A stretch of 64,000 bases of DNA, from positions 62,001 through 126,000 of the forward strand of contig CAYMIN010000012.1 in the NCBI GenBank assembly GCA_964390495.1. The letters are read 5' to 3'. This stretch comes from UBA11051 sp964390495. GTDB taxonomy: Bacteria > Armatimonadota > Zipacnadia > Zipacnadales > UBA11051. The stretch's first letter is position 1, and every line of letters starts with the position of its first letter. Of the stretch, positions 33,355-41,900 are shown one piece after another. Under the pieces are notes generated by a model. That model did no database searches. It was given only the letters and a program-made list of their open reading frames with translations, and was not told the origin of the DNA. A program made the position numbers and the translations under genes.

Positions 33355-34137
33355 TCACTCGTCAGTAATGGCGATGAAGGCGCCGTGCAGACCTCCGTTA
33401 GGGCCGCTTACCCGGTACGAGAACAGCGGGACCTCGCCGCAGCGGGTGCAGAGCCTGGAGTTCTCTATTGCCTCCTCGCGCAGCCCGCACTCCAGCAGCG
33501 TCAGGCGGTTCAGCTCCGCCAGGTCAAGGTGATTGGCTGGGCCGCGAGCTAGCAGTTCGGCTGCACCCGGGAGATTTTTCATAGCCGCGATTACCTCAGG
33601 GCCGACCTCATAGCATTTCCCGCAGATCGCAGGCCCGATGACGGCTCTGATGTGCGATGCCCGCGCGCCCAAAGAGCACATCGTTTCGACACCGCGGCCG
33701 GCGATCCGCGCCGCGGTGCCGCGCCAGCCGGCGTGCAGCACTCCGACCATCAGCGGCTCGGGGCAGTACAACAGAATCGGTACGCAGTCGGCGAAGGTCA
33801 GGTTCAGCACCAGCCGTGGCTCCCGGGTTACCAGGCCGTCGGTTTCTCTACAGCGGAACCCGGCGGGGCAGGGGCTGAGGCTCGGCAAATCCGCTCGCCC
33901 CACGACCGCCACGTGGTTGCCGTGGACCTGTTCGGCGCATACCAGGGGCCACTCCTCGGCGCCCATTGAGGCCAGCACCCGCCGGCGGTTGGCTGTGACC
34001 CGTCGGGGATCGTCACCCACATGATAGGAGATATTGAGGCCGGAGTGGCTGTCGCGCGGATCGTGCTCGCCGCGACAGTTCACGCCTCCGGTCACCTTGG
34101 GCCAAGTGACGCGCACGGCCCATATGCGCTCTTCCAT
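33355..34137 (-). CDS. pgeF: Peptidoglycan editing factor / purine nucleoside phosphorylase-like YfiH
   Basis: A 260-residue member of the YfiH/LACC1 family. The zinc-site residues are visible in CAEQVHGNHV, FADCVPILLY and LHAGWRGTAARI, followed by IGPAICGKCYEVG and the C-terminal FSYRVSGPNGGLHGAF. The family was once annotated as multicopper polyphenol oxidase; it is now linked to purine nucleoside phosphorolysis and to removing mis-incorporated serine from peptidoglycan precursors. Start ATG 34137 has AAGGT six bases before it, rather than the longer frame to 34155. It is 33 bases downstream of the FG-GAP gene and probably part of that operon. Confidence 0.93.
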   Translation of the reverse strand: MEERIWAVRVTWPKVTGGVNCRGEHDPRDSHSGLNISYHVGDDPRRVTANRRRVLASMGAEEWPLVCAEQVHGNHVAVVGRADLPSLSPCPAGFRCRETDGLVTREPRLVLNLTFADCVPILLYCPEPLMVGVLHAGWRGTAARIAGRGVETMCSLGARASHIRAVIGPAICGKCYEVGPEVIAAMKNLPGAAELLARGPANHLDLAELNRLTLLECGLREEAIENSRLCTRCGEVPLFSYRVSGPNGGLHGAFIAITDE

Positions 34138-34170
34138 GCGGTACCTTTTCCTCAAATGGCGCTGGTGATG

Positions 34171-36081
34171 TCAGCGCGTCAGCAAGGGTGCCACGGTTTC
34201 GGGTGGGTAGTAGCAGCAGAAGCCGTATGGCCCGGTGCCACACAGCAAACCGAAGCCGGGACTGCCGGCGGACGCGTTGGCCGTTCGCACCGAGGTCATG
34301 CTGTAACACGGTGGCATCAGTGCGCGGGGCAGCGCTGCGGGATCGCCGGGCAAAACCAGGGCGGGATAATTCCAGCGCTGATTGGTGCAGTCAAAGCGGA
34401 ACCAGCCGCGAGCGGTGCCGACCAGAAAGCTCCACTTGGCCCCCTCCAGTACCAGCGGCTCGGCATAGCGCAGACCCAGCAGTCCGGCATGTAAGCGTGC
34501 CGAAGTCGCATCTCCATCACCTAGGAACCCCAGCAAGCGTACCCCTTTAGTGAACACGGGCATGCCGCCGCCTTTAGGCGCAAGATTCTCGAAGTATATC
34601 AGCCCGCCCTCGGGCATCACAAATTGCGGCAGCGCGCTGTTCGGCTGAGTGGCCGCCTCGCCCGCCGGGACTGGAGCCGTTCCGACGAACAGGTCCGGGT
34701 CCCCGTCGCCGTCGTAGTCAAGCAGCTCGATTGCGCTGAGGCCGTTGACCGTTATCGGCGCGCCGGCCATCTTCAGGTACCTGGCATAGTGTAGCCCACC
34801 CTGGTTGAGCCACAACTGGATTGTGCCGGCGGCGCTGCCGACTACCAGGTCCAAAGCGCCATCGCCATTGATATCCACCAACCGCGGCCACGCGCATCGG
34901 GTTGCCTCGGAGGCATCTCCGGCGCGCACCGGATCGCCATTGGCGTCAGTGACCAGGCACGGGCGCTGATATGTTTCACCGCGCCTGAAGCATACCCAGA
35001 TATGCCCTGACGCGCCGCCGACCAGCACGTCCGTGGCTCCGTCACCGTCGTAGTCGGCTGCCGTTGCCGCAGCATACTGCCCGACATCGAACGGTACTTG
35101 TGCGGCTCGCAGGTATCCTCTGAATTGCAGGTTTTGGCCGGTGAACTGGTGGAGGCTGACGAAGCCGTCCTGGTCGCCGAGCAGGACCTCCGCTGAGCCG
35201 TCACCGTCATAGTCCACAATGGTAGGGGAGCAGGCCAGCATGTCAGGAAGCTGGGTACTCAAAGCAATCGGCTCAGCCAGGCCCTTGGGGGTACCTCGGC
35301 ACAAATGGAGACCGCCGTACCTATCACCGACCAGCAAGTCCAGGAGTCCATCGCCGTCACAGTCACCTGCGGCGGGACGGGCCCGGGCCGCCACGCTAAT
35401 AGGTGTTGCTGCTGCAGTTGCCAATGGCGCAGCCGCTGCCAGTGCGGGCTTGCCGCTGGAGCTGTTCTCGATCCACCAGACAGAGCCGGCCTCATCACCT
35501 ACCAGCAGGTCGAGGTCGCCGTCACCGTCCAGGTCAACCGCCTCCGGGGCCAGACCCCGTACTTGCATCTGGCCGAAGAGGGGCTTGTTGTCGGCAGTGA
35601 GCAACTGGCGCGCCACGGCCAACTGCTCATACCCCCAGTAGATCAGCAGCCGATTGGCGTGACCCAGTAGCAGGTCGGTCTTGCCGTCGCTGTCGAGGTC
35701 ACACAGCTTGGGACAGCTCGGAGTGCCGCCATTGACCTCAGTCAGGGTCGCCGCGTGCTTGAGCATGACCTGCGGCGGGCCGAAATTGAGACCACCTTGC
35801 CGTTCGTACAGCACCAGGTCGCCATAGTCGGACCCTAGCAGCAGGTCGGGCTTGCCGTCGGCGGTGTAATCCCCCCAAGTCGGGTTGGCATAGTCTCCGG
35901 CAGTCACGCGGCCTTCGGCGACGATGATCGGCTCGCCGCGTAAATAGGGGATCGGCCCCCGGCTCATCAGCATGTCAAAGCGTTCGGCGCGGGCGCAGGC
36001 GGCGACGACGAGCAGGCTCACCAGCGCGCAGGTGGAGCTGGCAGAGGCTTGGCGGCGGGCGGCTGGGGTATTGGCCTTCAT
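34171..36081 (-). CDS. Exported FG-GAP/VCBS beta-propeller protein
   Basis: A 636-residue exported protein with an N-terminal signal whose hydrophobic core ends LLVVAAC, either a lipobox or a type I site at ARA-E. The body has eight FG-GAP-like repeats, each with an acidic Ca2+-type loop: DYTADGKPDLLLG, DLDSDGKTDLLLG, DLDGDGDLDLLVG, DCDGDGLLDLLVG, DYDGDGSAEVLLG, DYDGDGATDVLVG, DINGDGALDLVVG and DYDGDGDPDLFVG. This should fold into a beta-propeller of seven or eight blades at the cell surface, a binding scaffold rather than an enzyme. It follows the GT39 gene by 15 bases, suggesting that the propeller may be a glycosylation target or a partner in glycan recognition (inference). Confidence 0.88.
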   Translation of the reverse strand: MKANTPAARRQASASSTCALVSLLVVAACARAERFDMLMSRGPIPYLRGEPIIVAEGRVTAGDYANPTWGDYTADGKPDLLLGSDYGDLVLYERQGGLNFGPPQVMLKHAATLTEVNGGTPSCPKLCDLDSDGKTDLLLGHANRLLIYWGYEQLAVARQLLTADNKPLFGQMQVRGLAPEAVDLDGDGDLDLLVGDEAGSVWWIENSSSGKPALAAAAPLATAAATPISVAARARPAAGDCDGDGLLDLLVGDRYGGLHLCRGTPKGLAEPIALSTQLPDMLACSPTIVDYDGDGSAEVLLGDQDGFVSLHQFTGQNLQFRGYLRAAQVPFDVGQYAAATAADYDGDGATDVLVGGASGHIWVCFRRGETYQRPCLVTDANGDPVRAGDASEATRCAWPRLVDINGDGALDLVVGSAAGTIQLWLNQGGLHYARYLKMAGAPITVNGLSAIELLDYDGDGDPDLFVGTAPVPAGEAATQPNSALPQFVMPEGGLIYFENLAPKGGGMPVFTKGVRLLGFLGDGDATSARLHAGLLGLRYAEPLVLEGAKWSFLVGTARGWFRFDCTNQRWNYPALVLPGDPAALPRALMPPCYSMTSVRTANASAGSPGFGLLCGTGPYGFCCYYPPETVAPLLTR

Positions 36082-36096
36082 TGAACGGGTATCGCT

Positions 36097-37794
36097 TCAG
36101 TCTGTCTTTACGGGGGTATCAACCGGCTTCGAGCTGGTTTCCGTCCCGGCGATGGCATGTTTCGCGACCCACAAATCGAGTGCCGGGAAGGGGTATAGCC
36201 AATCCTGGGGCGGGACCCATCCACAGCAGCCGGCCAGGGGTGCTCGCGTTTGGCCTTCCCAGATCTTGCGGTAGTTAGCCTCAAGCGCCGCCATGAACTC
36301 GATGGGACTGGTTTGGCCGACGCGCAGGGCATCTCTGATCTCGAAATTGCTGTAGGTCACCGCATAGGGTGCAAGCTCCTGTAACGCCTTTGCGTCCAAT
36401 CCCAGTGTGACCAGCGGGCGTACGGGCCGGGAGTACTTCTGCCATAGCGGATTCCTGCGCAGCACAGTACCGCCATTGACGTAATCGAGCGGTGGCCCTT
36501 GGAACCATGGCTCCCAGATGGTGCCTACGGTCTGATGCTGGGGAACGTATTCGGTTACCACCCACAGGATCCGGTCCCGGTCATCGGTCTCCCGCAACTC
36601 GCGGCCAAGCTGGAGGCTATAGTAGCCACTGGTGCCGATCACCGCTGCCAGGGCCAGAATCGCCGTCAGCTTCCACTCAGCCCGTCCTCGCCAGACAAGT
36701 AGCGGGCTGGCAGCCGCGAGTACCGCCAGCACCGGCACCAGGGCTAGCTCGTAGCGCATATAGCGGACCCCCGAGGCACCGATCATCGCCAACCAGATGA
36801 CGCCGAAGACCACCAGAATGATTGCCGGGCCCCGGTAACGTTGCGTTCGCAGCAAAGCCCAGGCCCCCAGGACCGCTAGGACCGTCGCGCCGGTGGTGGT
36901 GATGGTTAGGGTGACGAGGTGGAACCAGTAGCCACAGGGATCGGCCGAGCGGGCCGGCTCCTCGCCGATGCGCATGTGCTGAAGCTCGTAAGCGATGTCT
37001 TGGCGGGCCTGCGGCCAGTCCAGCAAGGTATATGGCGAGGTCAACGCAAATGCCACGAGCGCCATCCCCACCAGTGACAACAGATTGCGGCTGCGAACTC
37101 CTTCACTCTCTTCCCTCAGCAGGCCTAGAATATGGGCGGTCAGGGGCGCGACGATTACCAGCGCTCCGTTGTACTTGGTGGAAGCCGCCAGGCCCACCGC
37201 CAGGCCGGCGAGGACATAGCTGAAGCCCGAGGGGTTCTGGTAGATCCTGACCGCGAAAAGCAAAGCCAGCGTTATGAACAGCACCTGCGTAACATCTACG
37301 GTTGCGTAATGCGAGTGCAGGACGTGGATCGGGAAAACCGAGCACAAAACGGCGGCGATCAGGCCGAGGCGATGGTCGCTGATGCGGCGCGCCAGCCAAT
37401 ACACCGCCACCACCGTCAGCAGGGCCGCTGTGATGGTGACCTCGCGCCCGATCAGGGTCCACACTTGCAGCAGTTGCGGTAACTGGTCGGAGGCAACGAT
37501 CGAGGCCTCGGCTCCGGAGAAGAGCAAACAGCAGAAGCCCACGAGGTACAGATACAGGCTGCCATAGTTGAAAAAGTGGGGGTTGAAGTCACCTGACATT
37601 AGCGAGATCGCCCCGCGCAGGGAGTGGAACTCGTCGGGGTGATAGCTGAAGAGGTGCAGTTCATTGGGCAGGCCCCAGGTAATTCCCAGGTAGCGCAGCA
37701 GGGCGGCGAGTAGCAGTATGGCAGAGAGACCGGCCCAAACCAGTGCCCGCGATCCGGTGACAGTGTCCTGCGAGTTGGAATCTAAGTTATCCAT
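36097..37794 (-). CDS. GT39 (ArnT/PMT-like) membrane glycosyltransferase
   Basis: A 565-residue integral membrane protein with about eleven hydrophobic segments, of the dolichyl/polyprenyl-phosphate-sugar-dependent glycosyltransferase group (GT39/ArnT-like). The first outer loop after helix 1 contains the acidic pair in SYHPDEFHSLRG, the catalytic position in this family, and FNYGSLYLYL and HSHYATVDVTQ follow. Such enzymes transfer a sugar from a lipid carrier to a protein or glycolipid on the outer face of the membrane. Start ATG 37794 begins MDNLDSN; the open frame runs to 37857. The gene is first in a set of three with the FG-GAP protein and pgeF. Confidence 0.88.
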   Translation of the reverse strand: MDNLDSNSQDTVTGSRALVWAGLSAILLLAALLRYLGITWGLPNELHLFSYHPDEFHSLRGAISLMSGDFNPHFFNYGSLYLYLVGFCCLLFSGAEASIVASDQLPQLLQVWTLIGREVTITAALLTVVAVYWLARRISDHRLGLIAAVLCSVFPIHVLHSHYATVDVTQVLFITLALLFAVRIYQNPSGFSYVLAGLAVGLAASTKYNGALVIVAPLTAHILGLLREESEGVRSRNLLSLVGMALVAFALTSPYTLLDWPQARQDIAYELQHMRIGEEPARSADPCGYWFHLVTLTITTTGATVLAVLGAWALLRTQRYRGPAIILVVFGVIWLAMIGASGVRYMRYELALVPVLAVLAAASPLLVWRGRAEWKLTAILALAAVIGTSGYYSLQLGRELRETDDRDRILWVVTEYVPQHQTVGTIWEPWFQGPPLDYVNGGTVLRRNPLWQKYSRPVRPLVTLGLDAKALQELAPYAVTYSNFEIRDALRVGQTSPIEFMAALEANYRKIWEGQTRAPLAGCCGWVPPQDWLYPFPALDLWVAKHAIAGTETSSKPVDTPVKTD

Positions 37795-37920
37795 GATATA
37801 GCCGCCGGCAATACTGAAAGGGTACGGGGAAGCATCCTGACGAACACATTCTATCACAAAGCCAGGTTCATCTGAAGGATTTCGGCGGAGAAATTAGGCC
37901 AATGGCGCTACCCAAGATAA

Positions 37921-37957
37921 GAAAAAACGCTCTGAGCAATACCCCGGGCCCAGAGCG
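37921..37957 (-). terminator. Rho-independent terminator of the PEP-CTERM gene
   Basis: Read on the minus strand: stem CGCTCTG (37957-37951) pairs with CAGAGCG (37934-37928), immediately followed by TTTTTTC. The GC-rich stem plus T tract is the clearest intrinsic terminator in the window and sits 27 bases after the stop codon. Confidence 0.85.
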
Positions 37958-37984
37958 CAGAGAACCAACGGCTGCGAATCGCGA

Positions 37985-38680
37985 TTATGCTTTGGTGCGT
38001 TCGTTGCTTCTCCGTCTCAGACGCACCGCCAGGCCGGTTAGCCCCATCAGGACAAGCGCTCCGGTCGCGGGTTCAGGAATTGGGTCGCCATAGGTGTCAG
38101 GAACCAATATATGACCCAATAGAGAGCCATCGCTGGGCGCGACTAGAGGGTCGCTGTCGGGATCTGTAAATCCGGCATTCCAGGCAGTATTCCACTCCCC
38201 GCTGGAATTTCCGTCCTTGGTGTAAAAATCTCCCCAGGTGGGAGCGCGCCAACTGTCAAACTGTATGGCCAGCGGGTCGCCGCTAGTCGAATCGAACTTG
38301 ATACCATAAAACGGGGAGGGCATGTTGGGGTTGCCGGCCCCGGGAAAGAAGGTCTCAAGCTCAATGGTTTGGTAAGGCCCGGAGGGGTTGAAAAAGTCGT
38401 CTGACTCGAAAGTGTCGGAAACCTCAATGATAAAATGGCTGATATCGCCACCCGACACAGTCATTTCGTACTCGTAGTGCCAGGAGTCGTCGGGGTTGCG
38501 GCTGATGCTCCAGCTCAGAATCGCGGGATGCCAATCGGGGTCCCCGGTGTCGTATATCCAGCTACCTGTCCCGAGAATGCCTCCGTCTTGGCTGGACAGG
38601 CTGCCGCTGTAGTCGGCAGCAAATACCGTAGCCGCTGGTGCTATGACAGCTAGTACCAGAAGCCAAGTATAGTGCCTCAT
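37985..38680 (-). CDS. PEP-CTERM sorting-domain protein
   Basis: A 231-residue exported protein. It has a signal peptide (MRHYTWLLVLAVIAPAATVFA, cut before ADYSG), a central beta-rich, Gly/Ser/Asp-rich body that is probably a small adhesin or matrix component, and at the C-terminus the PEP-CTERM tag: PIPEPATGA, a hydrophobic helix (LVLMGLTGLAV) and a basic end (RLRRRSNERTKA). PEP-CTERM proteins are processed at the tag by an exosortase and then anchored or released, often with exopolysaccharide. No exosortase is in this window. The gene has its own strong promoter (38721-38749) and terminator (37921-37957), so it is monocistronic. The ribosome-binding site is GGGGGGA. Confidence 0.93.
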   Translation of the reverse strand: MRHYTWLLVLAVIAPAATVFAADYSGSLSSQDGGILGTGSWIYDTGDPDWHPAILSWSISRNPDDSWHYEYEMTVSGGDISHFIIEVSDTFESDDFFNPSGPYQTIELETFFPGAGNPNMPSPFYGIKFDSTSGDPLAIQFDSWRAPTWGDFYTKDGNSSGEWNTAWNAGFTDPDSDPLVAPSDGSLLGHILVPDTYGDPIPEPATGALVLMGLTGLAVRLRRRSNERTKA

Positions 38681-38720
38681 TGAAATCCCCCCAGTTTTGC
38701 GCCTTGAAGATACAGACCAC

Positions 38721-38749
38721 AGTTTAACCTCAAGTCAAGTGCGTGTCAA
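38721..38749 (-). promoter_or_regulatory. Strong sigma-70-like promoter for the PEP-CTERM gene
   Basis: On the minus strand a perfect TTGACA (38749-38744) and TAAACT (38726-38721) are 17 bases apart in an AT-rich patch, giving a leader of about 34 bases. Confidence 0.75.
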
Positions 38750-38901
38750 GTTTTATTGAGATAGAATTGCGGCAATACTGTGGCGGCCTTCGCTTGACTC
38801 AGGTCTGGTTCACGCCGACATTCCAGCGCTTCTTGAGGTGGCGGCTGCCCTTCCTGATAGCGAGGAGCAGTTGCTCGTACATGATGGATGAAGTCGCGGG
38901 G

Positions 38902-41900
38902 CTAGGGCTTACCGTGCATGATCGGGTGGGTCGCGGTCGGGCCCCAGTTGCCGGCCCCGTCCTGGGCCCGCAGGTGGAAGTACCATACTCCGGGCTTGAG
39001 TTGGCCGAACTGCTTGGCGACCGCCAGGCCTTCCGGTTCGGTGTCAGGCGTGCTCAGCGGGTCTTGGTCCAGGCTGTAGCTATAGCCCTGGATGCCGGTG
39101 GTATCGGTGGCCTTCCAGCGGATCACCGGCGCTTTCGCTCCGACTTTGCCGATGATGAAGTTGTCGAAATGCGCGACTGCGCCCTGGGCATTGCGGCCCT
39201 CGTTGGGGTCGTAGATGATCACATACCGCACGCTCAACGCCCCGCTCCGCTGCTGCTGGCGCAGTGCTGAGCCCAGATCGAAGCCGGCGTGGTGCCATTG
39301 GTTATCGGCTTTGACTCCGGAGATCTTCCCGATTGCCTGTCGCCCGCCGCCGGTCAGAGCGACTTGCCACCAGCGGCCGCTCATATAGACCCCGAAGTCG
39401 AGGGTGACCGATGAGGCAAGTTTGTAGTCGAAGGAGATGATCGGGTACTCCTCAGCCGAGTAGTTGCCATCGTAGATGAGGGCCGACATCGCCCCGTTGC
39501 CGCTTCTGTTGGTCAGTTTGATGCTGCAATTGCCGCTGGCGGCGGTGGTTTTGTCAATACTCACATCCGCGCCCCTTGCACCGCCGCGATTGCGCCAGCC
39601 TCCCAGGCCCTCCTCGAAGGTGTCGGCGATTAGGACCGGGTGAGTGGGGGAGTGGATTTCGCGGATCCCCGGGCCTTCTCGGTCCGCCGCATACGACATC
39701 GTCCAGGACCATGACGGGAGTGTCGCCACCTCATTGCCGGCGTAATCGGCGGCCCTCAGCAGCTTCACATCAATCTTGGCCTGGTCATCGAACACCACCG
39801 GCGCGGGTGTCACATCCTCGCAGTTCCAGACCAACTTGCGCTTCTGGCGATAGTAGCGCAGGCCCGCGTTGGCGATGCTATATTTATGGCCGCCCACTTC
39901 CAGAAGCACGCTAGTGGGATCAACATCGGCTTGTCCATCATCGTAGAGGTTGAGCACGGTTTCCGAGGTCGCGGTGGTTGAATCGGCGGCAGGGGCGGAG
40001 ATCGAGGCCAGCGGCCTGGTCGAATCAACCAGGATCGGCCTGCGCGTGACGGCACTCCAGTTGCCGGCTCGATCCTGCGCCCACAGGCTGATCCACAGCC
40101 TCCAGAAATCCGGCAGGGCCATCTTGAAGGTTTTGTCCTTCTCCATCAACTCGCGGGAGGGTGCCGCGCTGGCCTGAGGCTCGGCGACCCAGCTTACTCC
40201 CGCCACGCCCGACATATCAGCACTCGTCCAGCTCACGCCAATCGGCTCGGCCCCGGAGACCACGGGAACGATGCGGAAGTTGTCAATATGGTAGTGAGCA
40301 CCTACGCGGTTGCCTCGGCTGCCCCAGTCGGCCAGCAGGAACTGGCGCACCTCGTAATGAGCCGCCTCCGGATCGGCCTGTTTCAGCATCTCGTACAGAT
40401 CGAACTCCGCATGGTGCCATTCATTGTCAGTCTGCACGTTCGGGACGCTGCCGATCACGCCGATGTTATTATCGTTGTCGGTGAACTTGATGCCGTGCAG
40501 ATTCCCGTTGACATACACCGCCAGGTCCGCGCGGATCCGGTTATCCACCTTGTAGTCGAACGAGACGATGCGATGTTTGCCGGCTTCGAAGGCTTGCCGC
40601 GTTACATACACGCCGAACCTGCCGCCGTAGCTTGAGTTATACACTTTCAGGCTATAGCGCCCGTCGGCTGCCGTGCTGTCATCCCGCTGCAGCCTGACCT
40701 CAGTGCTCTCGCCATAAGGCTCCCAGCCGCCCAGGTCCTGCTCGAAGGTATCGTCAACCAGGTAGGCGTCGGCAATCTTGATGGTCGGCGGCATAGGCGG
40801 CGTCCGGTCGTGCTTGTAGTCCACGGCGAAGGTGAACTGCCGTGGCTTCGCCGTGTTGCCGGCGCGGTCGCCAAGACTTGCCAGCTCGAGCGCCGCCGAC
40901 TGGCCGTCTTCGATGCCGATGCCGGCGCCGGCGGGATCCAACTCAAGAGTACTGGAGGCCGGGTCCCAGCTTAGTCCCTCACTCCCCAGTGAAAGCTGCT
41001 GGTCGTTGAAGCGAACCGCCAGCTTAGTCAGGTCAACGCCGCTGCCCCCGGGGTCCTGGAGTGCGACCCGAATCAGACTGTCCCCGATTGTACTGCCCGG
41101 CTCCGGCTCGACGGACTTGACTACCGGCGGCTGGGTATCTACTGCGGCGCGGTAATTGACCGTCGGTCCCCACTGCCCATCTCCCAGCAGCGGCTTGACA
41201 TGGGCATACCAGATACCTTGCCCTTGCAGTTGCAGGTCCAGGGTCCGCTCCTGGGTTGTGGCTTTCTCTGCAGGCTGTCCGTGGGCGTCCCGGTCCACCG
41301 ACACCGCATAGCCCTTGATCCCGCTGGTGGTTGGTGTAATCGCCAGCTTAAGTTCTCCGCCTTGGGGCTGACCCAAACAGAAGTTGTCCATGTACCAAGT
41401 AGCGCCGATATGGTTCCCGCCGAAGCCGGCCAGCAGATACCCCACATTACTGCCATTGCCGACCCATAGGTCGCTGCATCTCAGGCTTTTCTGCTTCGGC
41501 AGCAGGGCCTGCAGATGGCCTAGGAGGTCGAACTCAGCATGATGCCACTGTCCGTCGCTCTGGACCTCTGGGATACGGCCGAGCAGTGTGCGGCCCGGAG
41601 CCGGCTCGCTAGGACCGGTGAACACGATCTCGTACGGCTCACCGTTGCAGGTCAGGTAGAAGTTGACCTTTGAGTGCTCCGTAATTCGGTAGTCGAACTC
41701 CAGCTTCGACAGTTCAGCGGCATTGAATTGCTGGCCGGGCAAGCCTGCACCGAAGCTGCCGCCGGCTGCGCTATTCACCAGTCGCAGGCAGTGGCCGCCG
41801 TCTTTGCCGGCGGCGACGATGCTCAGTTCTGCGCCTTGGTCGTCGCCGTGCGTCTTGAACGTGCCGATCCCGTTCTCGAAATCGTTCTGCAGCGAGGCAT

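Noticed and set aside
33355..34137. Multicopper laccase/polyphenol oxidase
   Set aside because: The sequence is YfiH/LACC1 family, with its zinc-site His and Cys residues; the copper-oxidase name is an old mis-annotation.
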